Assembly: GCA_016713425.1 (NCBI GenBank)
Contig: JADJPE010000005.1
Location: forward strand, 5,926,501 to 5,990,500
Direction: 5' to 3'
Origin: Deltaproteobacteria bacterium
Lineage (GTDB): Bacteria; Myxococcota; Kuafuiibacteriia; Kuafuiibacteriales; Kuafuiibacteriaceae
DNA: 64,000 nt
Below, in pieces: positions 18,222 to 26,263 of the stretch. The notes under the pieces are model-generated. The model was given only the letters and a program-made list of their open reading frames with translations, made no database searches and was not told the origin of the DNA. A program made the translations under genes and the position numbers. Position 1 is the first letter of the stretch. Each line of letters opens with the position of its first letter.

Positions 18222-20174
18222 TTGGCCGTGATTCCGTGTCTGCTCGCGGCCCTTCTCCTGCCTGCGTCGCCGACGCCGAACACCGGCACCGGTCCCCGTC
18301 CCGGTCTCCGTCCGGCCCCCAGTGCAGCGAGCAGTGCTGCGAGCGGCGCAACGAGCGGCGCAACGAGCGGCGCAACGAGCGGTGCTGCGAGCGGTGCTGC
18401 GAGCGGTGTCGATGTCGTCGGAGCGCTCGATGAACACGAGCCCACAATCTCCGAGCAAGATCGCGACCTAGACGCGTTCGAAAGCGCTGCGATTCCCGTT
18501 GCGGCGATTGGAGACGCAAGCAGACGCCCCACCGACGTCTCGCTCGCGCCCGGTGAGACCATGTTCGTCGAGCTCAGGATCCCCTTGCCCCGTCGCCATC
18601 CCTCACGCATGCGACTCCAGCTTCGGACCCTCACCCGAAACGATGCGGTGTCTTTCCTCCAACCGACCGAGCCGATCTTCCTCGCGGTCGATGGCGTCCA
18701 CCCGAGCAGCCAGGCCTCTCCGCCGACGGAAGTCACCGTGCGTGTCGCCCTTCGGTCGAAGGAAGAGGCTCGCAAAGATAGCGCGATGCGTGGCCGCATC
18801 GACGTGCTGTCCCTCGACGGCAAGGCGCGGATCGCACGACGAGACATCACTCTGAACGTCCGGTCGACCGAGCCGCGACGATCCGCACGCCAACATCCAA
18901 GGGTCCTCGTGCGGGCCGCACGTGCCTTCGAACAACGTGCGCTCGCGGCGCTCGAGGCCGCCCGCATCGCCGAATCGAGCCCGAGCGCAACCGAAGGCGA
19001 CCACCCGACACCCGACAAGGCCACGATCGCGCGGTGGATCGACACCGAGGCACAACGATGGGCGGTCCTCCCGATCAACGCAGTCAGCGCAATCAACTCG
19101 ATCGAACCGAGCAAACCGAGCAAACCGGCCAGCCGATCGAGCGCGGCCAGTCGATCGAGCGCGGCCGACCGCGCGCGCGCGACCAGCCCATTCATCCCGG
19201 AGGAGGCCCAAGCACTCGAGGCATTTTTCGCCGCGAGGTTGCGGGCCGATGTCGCCCGGCAGCAACTGCGAGCCCTCGCACGTTACGGGGCGACCGACGA
19301 GGCCCGCGCCGCGACCCTCGCGATCGGATCGCTGCCGCCCGCACGACACCTGAGGAACGAGGCCGTCCGCACCGCTCAGCGCCTCCGGCCGCGCGACGCG
19401 CTCGAGCACGCTCAAGCCGCGCTCAACGACCTTCGCCTCGACGAAGCGGAGGGTCTGTGCGAAGGCCTAAGAGCGACCGGTCGAATGGGCATCTCCGAGC
19501 TCGCCGCAACGCTCGCCCTTCAGGGTGGAATCCTTCATCTTCGGGGCCGAACCGAACAGGCGACTAAAGCGTTCGGGCAGGCGCTGTCGATCGCACCGCA
19601 TCTGCAGCCCCCGTTCGAGAACGAGCTCTTGAAGTCCGTGTTCGGCGCCGTGCAGCGGGTCGAGCGTCCCGGCCGCCCGATCGCCATTCGCACGGTCAGC
19701 GCGCGCATCCGGCAAGAAACTCAACGCGTCGAGATCGTGGTCGAATACCAAGGAGACGACTTTGGCCTCGTGGCCGGTGGCGACGTCCAAGTTTGGGGCA
19801 CCGGTGGAGCCGCCCACAGCCGCGAGGACGCGCGCGCCCGTCCTGACCATCGCGGTTTCACGGTCGAACTCCCGCTCACGGAAGGGATGCTCAACTATAG
19901 CAACCAACTCCTCGTCAAAGCCCACCTTCGAGATATCTCGGGGATCGTGGTGGCGAGCTTTGGCGAACCCACGCCACAACCCGTGCCCACTCTAGACGCT
20001 CCTTTCGAGGACGCAACCTCGGCCTCGGCTTCGTCATCGAATGCGATAGCCTGGTGGCTCTGGGCCTTGGTGGGGGGCGTCGTAATCATCGGCGCTGCAG
20101 GGGCGGGCGTGATTCTGTCAAACAGGGGCGAGACCCCCGAACACGGAATCGGTCCGATCAACGTGGCCTTCTGA
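18222..20174 (+). CDS. Envelope TPR-like protein with C-terminal membrane anchor
   Basis: A 650-residue protein of unknown function, divergent from the kinase operon by about 41 bp. It starts at TTG 18222 or GTG 18228; either gives a signal-like segment (CLLAALLLPAS). A repeat tract of SGAT/SGAA units (residues about 35-60) follows, then a beta-sandwich-like region, a Ser/Lys/Pro-rich linker, helical TPR-like repeats (about 390-480), a second beta-rich domain containing VVEYQGDDFGLVAGGD, and a final membrane segment (about 618-640) with a short tail. The predicted topology is mostly periplasmic. The shared control region suggests it works with the kinase and HSP90-like proteins. Confidence 0.75.
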   Translation: MAVIPCLLAALLLPASPTPNTGTGPRPGLRPAPSAASSAASGATSGATSGATSGAASGAASGVDVVGALDEHEPTISEQDRDLDAFESAAIPVAAIGDASRRPTDVSLAPGETMFVELRIPLPRRHPSRMRLQLRTLTRNDAVSFLQPTEPIFLAVDGVHPSSQASPPTEVTVRVALRSKEEARKDSAMRGRIDVLSLDGKARIARRDITLNVRSTEPRRSARQHPRVLVRAARAFEQRALAALEAARIAESSPSATEGDHPTPDKATIARWIDTEAQRWAVLPINAVSAINSIEPSKPSKPASRSSAASRSSAADRARATSPFIPEEAQALEAFFAARLRADVARQQLRALARYGATDEARAATLAIGSLPPARHLRNEAVRTAQRLRPRDALEHAQAALNDLRLDEAEGLCEGLRATGRMGISELAATLALQGGILHLRGRTEQATKAFGQALSIAPHLQPPFENELLKSVFGAVQRVERPGRPIAIRTVSARIRQETQRVEIVVEYQGDDFGLVAGGDVQVWGTGGAAHSREDARARPDHRGFTVELPLTEGMLNYSNQLLVKAHLRDISGIVVASFGEPTPQPVPTLDAPFEDATSASASSSNAIAWWLWALVGGVVIIGAAGAGVILSNRGETPEHGIGPINVAF

Positions 20175-20238
20175 CCTGAGACTGTGCGGCGTAGATCGGG
20201 CCTGGATGGCTGCCCCGAGTTTGTTCAGGTGGGAGACT

Positions 20239-20451
20239 TCATGCCGCGACTCTTCGACCGCCAGAATTATGTTCAATCCCCGGAATGTCGACGCGTCGAA
20301 TCGGCTGGTGCCGATACCGCTTCGACCGAAGTCGCGCATGGAGAGCTTCGAGGTTTGATTCGAGATCTCGCCCATATTCCTCCTTCGTGACTCCGTCCAC
20401 ACCGACCGACGCTGCCTTTCGAGTGGCGCGGTACGGGTTGACCTCGAACAA
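20239..20451 (-). pseudogene. Group II intron reverse transcriptase/maturase remnant
   Basis: Seventy codons contain VGVDGVTKEEYGRDLESNL and HARLRSKRYRHQPIRRVDIP, the conserved N-terminal part of LtrA-type intron-encoded reverse transcriptases. The match stops right after the IP motif, where unrelated sequence and a stop follow; no palm domain (YADD) is found nearby. It is a 5' fragment only, about one eighth of a normal 450-600 residue protein. Confidence 0.75.
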
Positions 20452-20513
20452 TGGTCCGCAGTAATTCTCGCCAGCTTTGAATAGTACTTGGATAGTTGCA
20501 AAGGAGAGAGCAA

Positions 20514-21179
20514 ATGTCAGAACGATCGGTGCAGTCCGTACTCGAGCAGAGCGGTTCGGTCGCGGAACGCTTCCGGCAGGCCCTCGGCTTTTTGGCTGAG
20601 AGCGAGACAGACGAGCAGCTTCTCGAAGAACTTGCCGCGAAGGTGCAAGAGGTTCGCGCGGGGAAGGAGGGAGAAGTGGAGTGGGTCTTCCCCAAAGAGC
20701 GTCGAGGCGGGATATTGGTCTGCCATCCCCCCCTTGAGAGAAACCCAGCCCAGGGGGTACCAGAATCCTACGCGGCCATTGCGTCCAAGTTCAACGGAAT
20801 CACGTGTGAATACGGCGGGGGAGGTTGGCTGGGGTTTTGTGGTCTCAACCAGCAAGGTGGCTTGGCCGGCGACGGAGGATGGGAAGCCGAGGCCCTGGAA
20901 GAAGGCGAGAACGAAGAGTTGCTGGAGAAGCTGGCGGAACAAGAGCTCACCCCCGATGACATCCAGGGTGCCTTCTACTGTGGCCAGAACTGGATCCTGT
21001 TCGATCCTTTCCGGAAGAACAAAAGGAACGAGCCGGCGCTGGCCTTCGTGTCACACGGGGACTGCAAGTGGGAACCGATCAAGAGCGCCGACAACCTGTC
21101 CTATGCCGGCGTCTTGCTGAGGCTGCTCGTCTGGGGATTGCTCGGCAAACCCGGCCTGATCGAAGAGATATACTCCTGA
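20514..21179 (+). CDS. Hypothetical protein, unrecognised family
   Basis: A 221-residue soluble acidic protein. ATG 20514 is set by AGGAG 7 nt upstream. No signal peptide or clear membrane segment; the first 60 residues look coiled-coil-like (LLEELAAKVQEVRAG), and the middle has Gly/aromatic-rich strands (GITCEYGGGGWLGFCGL) reminiscent of SMI1/KNR4 (SUKH)-like or similar small globular folds, a resemblance I would not call an assignment. It sits directly beside the intron remnant and is followed by a convergent gene, so it could be cargo or an orphan immunity-type gene. Confidence 0.7.
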   Translation: MSERSVQSVLEQSGSVAERFRQALGFLAESETDEQLLEELAAKVQEVRAGKEGEVEWVFPKERRGGILVCHPPLERNPAQGVPESYAAIASKFNGITCEYGGGGWLGFCGLNQQGGLAGDGGWEAEALEEGENEELLEKLAEQELTPDDIQGAFYCGQNWILFDPFRKNKRNEPALAFVSHGDCKWEPIKSADNLSYAGVLLRLLVWGLLGKPGLIEEIYS

Positions 21180-21319
21180 TCGCCAACCCCAGGTCTAAAC
21201 CTCGCGGGATGTCGTTGATGCGTTCGAGCGCTGATCTCTAGCTCCGTGAGCGTCGTACCCGACCTCATAGAATGATGCAGGCCTCGTTTGAGTCGCTTAG
21301 CGGCCAGCTTTCAGAAGAG

Positions 21320-22819
21320 CTAGTAGATGGGGTCGATGAGCAGGCTGTCCAGGATGTTGCCGAACTCTGCATCGCTCTCGTCGTTCGCGAGATTGACAAA
21401 CAGATGGAAGAAGAACTCCCTGTCGTCGTCCGGCACAAGGAGAAAGCGAACCTGCCGGGCGCCTCCACGACAGTCGTAGCGGGCGAATGCGCCCTCGACC
21501 CAATTGTCTTGGTAGGTGTCGACACGGTCGAGCCAGCAGTTCGCCGGGGGCTCGGCGCCTGCGAGTCCGCGCTTGGCATTCTGCTGACCAATGTCGTTGG
21601 GGCCATCGACGACAAGGACGACGAGCCCTGAGACGTCAACCCTGTCGACCGCGAATCGGGAGAGGTCAGCGGAAGCGATCAGCGTGGGTTGGTCCTCGTA
21701 GCTCCGGCCGTCGACTTGATTCCAGGCGGCCGGAATCACCACAGAAATACGACCGGAAGCGTCTTCAATGGCGACGCGACTCGGTGGGGTCGGCGGTGGC
21801 GGATGGGGAGCTTCAGGCGAGCTGCTGTCGTCGTCGATTGCTTTGATGGCACGTCCGTTGAATTCTCCGGTCAACACCTGCGCGGTGTCCGGTCGAAACA
21901 CTTCCAGGCTCATGACAGCGCCTTCGTCGCGACTCCGGATGACATCGCAGTAGTCCTTCATCGAACCATCCGTGCCAACCGGAAGACCTTCGACAGACAA
22001 GAGAACATCCCCAGCGACGATACCGGCGTTTGAAGCGGATGAGCCCGACTGCACGGACCAAATCCAGATGCCCGATGCGGATCCGTTTTCCGTTCGAAAG
22101 GCGCTTCCATTGATCCCGAGGCTGTCGACGTTCTTGCTCTCGCGGAGTTGCGCGATGATCGGCCGGGCTACTTGCGCGTCGATGGCCAGGTTTATGTCGT
22201 GTTCGGAGTTGCCGGCGTAGTTGATGCCGACCACGGCACCGTCTTCGGTGACGAGCGGACCTCCGGAGCTTCCTTCGCGAATGCGGGCGTCGTGTTCGAG
22301 GACACCGTCCACTGAAGCCCATGGTGTGCTTACGGACGAGTCGATCTTGGAAACGATGCCGCGGGTCACGGCGAGGGTGGAGTCGGCGAGCGGATAGCCA
22401 AGCGCCCACACGTCGACGTTCACGTCCGTGGATTGGCTCGCCCACTCGATCGGTGAGAAACCATCGCCGTCGATCTTGATCACGGCGAGGTCAGAGCATT
22501 CTGAAACCCCCAAGACCTTCGCGTTGTGGGACTCGCCGTTGACCAAGACCTCAAGGCTGGCAGCCCCGGTGACGACGTGGTTGTTGGTGACCGCAATTCC
22601 GGACTCATCAATGATGAAGCCCGTCCCTGCCCAGGTGTTTAAGACCCCGCCTTTGGCCGGTTCGGCTAGGACGCCACGGCCGATGATCTGGACCACCGAA
22701 TCTTCGGCCGATTCAACGGAACCACCCCCGCAACCTATCGATAGTGTCAACGCGAGGGTTGGAGCGACTGCGAGCGGTCGGAACCTGTTCGCGATCTTGT
22801 TGCCTGGATTTGCACTCAT
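21320..22819 (-). CDS. HtrA-like trypsin-family lipoprotein protease with PDZ domain
   Basis: A 499-residue periplasm-facing serine protease. The lipobox LSIGC puts the lipid Cys at residue 30. The catalytic triad is visible: His81 (TNNHVV), Asp110 (SDLAVI) and Ser185 (GSSGGP). A PDZ-like domain (about 240-340, GIVAGDVLLSVEG) follows, then a Pro-rich linker (PHPPPPTPP) and a C-terminal domain of about 150 residues (ISVVIPAAWNQVDG...) that is not part of standard HtrA and looks like a PsbP-type or similar beta fold. ATG 22819 has GGAG 6 nt upstream; longer frames overlap the divergent gene. Probable role: envelope protein quality control. Confidence 0.9.
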   Translation of the reverse strand: MSANPGNKIANRFRPLAVAPTLALTLSIGCGGGSVESAEDSVVQIIGRGVLAEPAKGGVLNTWAGTGFIIDESGIAVTNNHVVTGAASLEVLVNGESHNAKVLGVSECSDLAVIKIDGDGFSPIEWASQSTDVNVDVWALGYPLADSTLAVTRGIVSKIDSSVSTPWASVDGVLEHDARIREGSSGGPLVTEDGAVVGINYAGNSEHDINLAIDAQVARPIIAQLRESKNVDSLGINGSAFRTENGSASGIWIWSVQSGSSASNAGIVAGDVLLSVEGLPVGTDGSMKDYCDVIRSRDEGAVMSLEVFRPDTAQVLTGEFNGRAIKAIDDDSSSPEAPHPPPPTPPSRVAIEDASGRISVVIPAAWNQVDGRSYEDQPTLIASADLSRFAVDRVDVSGLVVLVVDGPNDIGQQNAKRGLAGAEPPANCWLDRVDTYQDNWVEGAFARYDCRGGARQVRFLLVPDDDREFFFHLFVNLANDESDAEFGNILDSLLIDPIY

Positions 22820-22945
22820 TCTTGTCTCCATCGGCGGCGGGCCTCGTTTCATGCCCGGGACGCAAGTATTGGTTCGGGGCCTTTGCATCCTGCGGACCAT
22901 CGAAGTCGGCGCAGATTGCTCGCGAAAATCGGAGCCGGAAGTGCG

Positions 22946-22983
22946 GATGTCCGGAAATCTCCGAACGGTTTCATCCGGACGTC
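22946..22983. repeat. Imperfect inverted repeat between divergent genes
   Basis: GATGTCCGGA (22946-22955) and TCCGGACGTC (22974-22983) are inverted copies with one mismatch and an 18-bp spacer. It lies in the 173-bp gap between the HtrA-like gene and the glycosyltransferase and ends 10 bp before the latter's start. It could be an operator; no matching regulator is in view. Confidence 0.35.
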
Positions 22984-22992
22984 TACGGGCGG

Positions 22993-24978
22993 ATGGAACC
23001 GTTGAGTCGCGACGCGGACGCGAGTTGTCCAGCGCACAGCACACCTTCACTTGCCACGGACCATCGAGAGCAGATATGGGGCGGCGTGGCCGAGCAAAGA
23101 GGCGTAGCGCCGGAATTCGCGGGCTGCGGACGCCCGGGTTCGCAGACCACGACACTCGTTGCGATCGCCGTCGTGTTGACGACAGGCTTCTTCCTTCGAT
23201 TGGTCTTCTTCAACGGCGCGCTGGGGAGCGACGATCGGCGCTACGTCCTGTTTGCCGAGCAAATCGTCCGACTGCAGCCTTTCGAAACGCTCGACCACGC
23301 CGCGAGCCGACTTCTCTTCCTGGTGCTGATCGGCATTCCTTATGTCGTCGGCGGCCACATCTCCCACGCCGCGCTCGCCAACGTCTTCTACTCACTGATC
23401 CTTGACGTCACGGTCACGGTCTTCGCGGCTCGAACTTTCGGTCGCGCCGCCGGGCTGGTGGCCGCCATCCTGATGGCCTTCGGCGGCCTGCACATGGTCT
23501 TTGCGAGCACGGTCTTGCCCGACACGCTCAATACGCTGTTCCTGTTCATCGCGGCGGTGCTCGTCTACCGCGCAATCTATCAGCAGCCCGCGCGCCGATG
23601 GCTCGTGATTGGGGGTGCGGGCCTCACGGCTGGCCTCGCCTACTCCTGCAAGGACCCCGGCATCCTCTTTTTACCGCCCGCGATCGCCGCCTTGGTGCTG
23701 CTGCAGCGTACGCCGCTCCGCACACGGCTAATCGAGACGGGCCTGCTCATCGGGGCCTTCGCCGCCTACATGGCCTTAGAAGGTGTCATCTACCTGCTGT
23801 ACACTGGAGATTTCTTCTACCGGTCGACCGCGGTCAGCCAGGTGCACAACGCGGGCATTGAGACGCTCGGCCTCGCGGATTTCCTCCGCGAGGATTGGCG
23901 GCATATCGAGTTCGCCTGGAGCCAACGTGGGCTCCTCGGCATCCCCGTCTTCTGGGGCGTAGCGGTCATGATCGCAACGCCTTTGCGGGATCGCCGGTTG
24001 GTGTACTTCGCTGCGACGGGGCTTCTTTTGGTGTCGTACCTGATGCTCGGCTCCTCGAGCGCCACGCGGCTTCTCCCCCTGCCCGTCCAGCCGCGCTACT
24101 TCCTGCCGGCGACACCCTTCGTGGCCGTATGCACGGCCGTGCTCTTCGAAAGCTTCCGCTGGTCGCGCTCGACGGGCATGCGGGTGCTGCTGCCATTGGC
24201 GACCCTGGTGTTCGCCCTCTCCATGGCGCTTCCCCCCGCCGCAAAGCTGTCGGGCCGCATGCACAATACGGGCACGATGAAGCAGGTTGCCCTCGTCGCA
24301 GAGCTGCTGATCGACTCTGGCCGCGACATCTACGTTGACGAGACGATCTATCGGGAGGCTCTGCACTTCCTGCACGCAAAGCATGCCCATCTGAAACGAA
24401 TCCCCGTCGCGGGCCCTCTACCGGAGGGCTACCTCATCGTCTATCCCGAGCCCCGCCACCGCGTTCCCGATCTGTCGGACGAACGGCTCTCAAAGATCGC
24501 TCGCCTCCCGGTGGCAATGCACGTCTCGCTGGACACCCGCTCGGTGCAGCGCTTCGGCTATCTCGGCTCTTATCGTCCGCAAGCTGCTCTGCTCGTTCAC
24601 CAGAACTTCGTGACGCCGACGGGGCCCGACCTCCGGATATCCGAGGGAAACTGCAGCCGCCCCGAAGAGCCTTGGGTTCAGTGTCGCATCGTCGTGCAGA
24701 ACCGAAATCCCGTCTGGGCCGAAGCGAGTGAGCTGGCGTTTGGAACCTCGACGTCCTCGATCAGTGCCTCTGGGCGCACGCAGATCGGGCCGCTCCCCGG
24801 CCGCAGTTTCGTCACGGTCGAGATCAACGTGAACCCACCTGACGCCGAGATGCCGATCATCCGCGTGTGGTTGGACCCGGATCGCCGCCTACAACAGGAA
24901 GACCGCAGCAACAACGAAGCCATCTACGAGGGCGGGCGCTGGCAGACACTCAGCAGTCGGGAAAATTCCAACTCCTAG
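22993..24978 (+). CDS. GT39-like membrane glycosyltransferase with C-terminal beta domain
   Basis: A 661-residue polytopic protein of the ArnT/PMT-type (GT-C) superfamily, which moves sugars from polyprenyl phosphate donors. There are about ten membrane segments in the first 430 residues; the first loop has GSDDRRYV, fitting the acidic catalytic motif of GT-C enzymes. The C-terminal 230 residues are soluble, ending in a CARDB/Ig-like beta domain with CRIVVQNRNPVW. ATG 22993 was chosen because longer frames run into the HtrA-like gene on the other strand; the Shine-Dalgarno is weak. A GT2 enzyme starts 10 bp downstream, so the two probably form a donor-synthesis/transfer pair. Confidence 0.85.
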   Translation: MEPLSRDADASCPAHSTPSLATDHREQIWGGVAEQRGVAPEFAGCGRPGSQTTTLVAIAVVLTTGFFLRLVFFNGALGSDDRRYVLFAEQIVRLQPFETLDHAASRLLFLVLIGIPYVVGGHISHAALANVFYSLILDVTVTVFAARTFGRAAGLVAAILMAFGGLHMVFASTVLPDTLNTLFLFIAAVLVYRAIYQQPARRWLVIGGAGLTAGLAYSCKDPGILFLPPAIAALVLLQRTPLRTRLIETGLLIGAFAAYMALEGVIYLLYTGDFFYRSTAVSQVHNAGIETLGLADFLREDWRHIEFAWSQRGLLGIPVFWGVAVMIATPLRDRRLVYFAATGLLLVSYLMLGSSSATRLLPLPVQPRYFLPATPFVAVCTAVLFESFRWSRSTGMRVLLPLATLVFALSMALPPAAKLSGRMHNTGTMKQVALVAELLIDSGRDIYVDETIYREALHFLHAKHAHLKRIPVAGPLPEGYLIVYPEPRHRVPDLSDERLSKIARLPVAMHVSLDTRSVQRFGYLGSYRPQAALLVHQNFVTPTGPDLRISEGNCSRPEEPWVQCRIVVQNRNPVWAEASELAFGTSTSSISASGRTQIGPLPGRSFVTVEINVNPPDAEMPIIRVWLDPDRRLQQEDRSNNEAIYEGGRWQTLSSRENSNS

Positions 24979-24988
24979 GAACAAGACA

Positions 24989-26164
24989 ATGGAGGCATCC
25001 ACAGACATCTCCGTCGTCATTCCGTGCCTCAATGAAGAGGCCACCGTAGGTCGCGTGGTCGAGAAGACGCTCGCTGCGCTGAAGGGTACGGGCCTCACTC
25101 ACGAGGTGGTGGTGGCGGACAACGGCTCCACCGACGCCTCCCGGGCTCGTGCTGCAGACGTTGGTGCGCGCGTTGTCGACGCAAGCCACATCAGGGGCGC
25201 GGGGGCCGCAACTCGAATCGGTGCCTCCGCGGCACGCGGTCGATGGATCGTACTCATCGACGCCGACGAGGAGCATGACCCCGGCGAGATTCTGAAGCTA
25301 ATCGAGCCGCTTCGAGCCGGTGATGCAGAGCTCGTCCTCGGGAGCCGATACAAGGGAGAGTTCCTGATGGGAGCCAGCTCGTTCTGGAACCGCGCTCTCG
25401 GTACGCCGGTACTGACGGCCCTCTTGAACCATTTTTTCGGAACCAAGATTACGGACTGCAACACCGGATTCCGAGCGATGACTCGGGAGTCCTTCGAGCG
25501 GATATCTTTCCGAGAGAACGGCTTTGAGTTCTGCTCAGAGATGATCGCCAGGGCTGCGATGGCCGATGTCGGCATCACCGAAGTCCCCATCACGCAGCAC
25601 CCAGGTCCAGAGGCGAGAGTGCCCCACCTCCGCAGATGGAGAGACGGATGGCGTCACCTGAAGATCATTCTCCTATACGCCCCAGATCGAGTGCTCCTTC
25701 GTCCGGGCTTGATGCTCCTGGCCCTCGGGCTCCTGCTCTTCGTACCGCAGATCGGCGGTCGGGTGGAGTGGGGCCCCATCATCATGGACATCCACCTCAT
25801 GATCCTGGGCGCGCTGTTCCTCACGATGGGCCTTGAGATGAGCGGTTCCGCGGTGATCTGCGCGAGCCTTGCCCAGGAACCGGTCGTGCCCTCCGGTCGT
25901 CTGTCGAGAAAGCTTGGCCGCTTCTTTCACCTCGAACGCGCCCTCCTGATGGCCGCGGCGCTGTTCTTCGTCGGCCTGGCCGTCGATGTTGTGGTTGTAG
26001 GCATCAGCGCAGCCCAAGGCTTCCAAGGACTCGCTGAACCCCGCCTCGCTCTGGTGGGAACGGTTGGCATGGGACTCGCCGTCCAGCTCGCTGTACATTC
26101 TTTCGTCAATGCAGTGATCCTTCAGCACCGGCAGGCCACTTCAAACGAATACCGCCGCGACTAA
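24989..26164 (+). CDS. GT2 family glycosyltransferase, dolichol-phosphate-mannose-synthase type
   Basis: A 391-residue inner-membrane enzyme that likely charges polyprenyl phosphate with a sugar. The GT-A fold shows VVIPCLNEE at the N-terminus, VADNGSTDAS and the DxD-type motif IDADEEHDP (about residue 90), followed by ELVLGSRYKG and CNTGFRAM. Four membrane segments fill the C-terminal 160 residues. It follows the GT39-like gene by 10 bp and should supply its donor substrate. ATG 24989. Confidence 0.92.
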   Translation: MEASTDISVVIPCLNEEATVGRVVEKTLAALKGTGLTHEVVVADNGSTDASRARAADVGARVVDASHIRGAGAATRIGASAARGRWIVLIDADEEHDPGEILKLIEPLRAGDAELVLGSRYKGEFLMGASSFWNRALGTPVLTALLNHFFGTKITDCNTGFRAMTRESFERISFRENGFEFCSEMIARAAMADVGITEVPITQHPGPEARVPHLRRWRDGWRHLKIILLYAPDRVLLRPGLMLLALGLLLFVPQIGGRVEWGPIIMDIHLMILGALFLTMGLEMSGSAVICASLAQEPVVPSGRLSRKLGRFFHLERALLMAAALFFVGLAVDVVVVGISAAQGFQGLAEPRLALVGTVGMGLAVQLAVHSFVNAVILQHRQATSNEYRRD

Positions 26165-26263
26165 CAGACCCGATATGCCGCCCAACCTGCGGCCTACGTG
26201 CCGTTGTCGGTCTGCTCCCGATCGGCACCGCAGCGGTGTCGCAGCGGTGTCGCACTACGCAAG

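Noticed and set aside
18181..18519. N-terminal extension of the small lipoprotein to 18519
   Set aside because: Arg/His/Ser/Gln repeats antisense to the SGAT tract of the divergent gene; the signal peptide begins at 18180.
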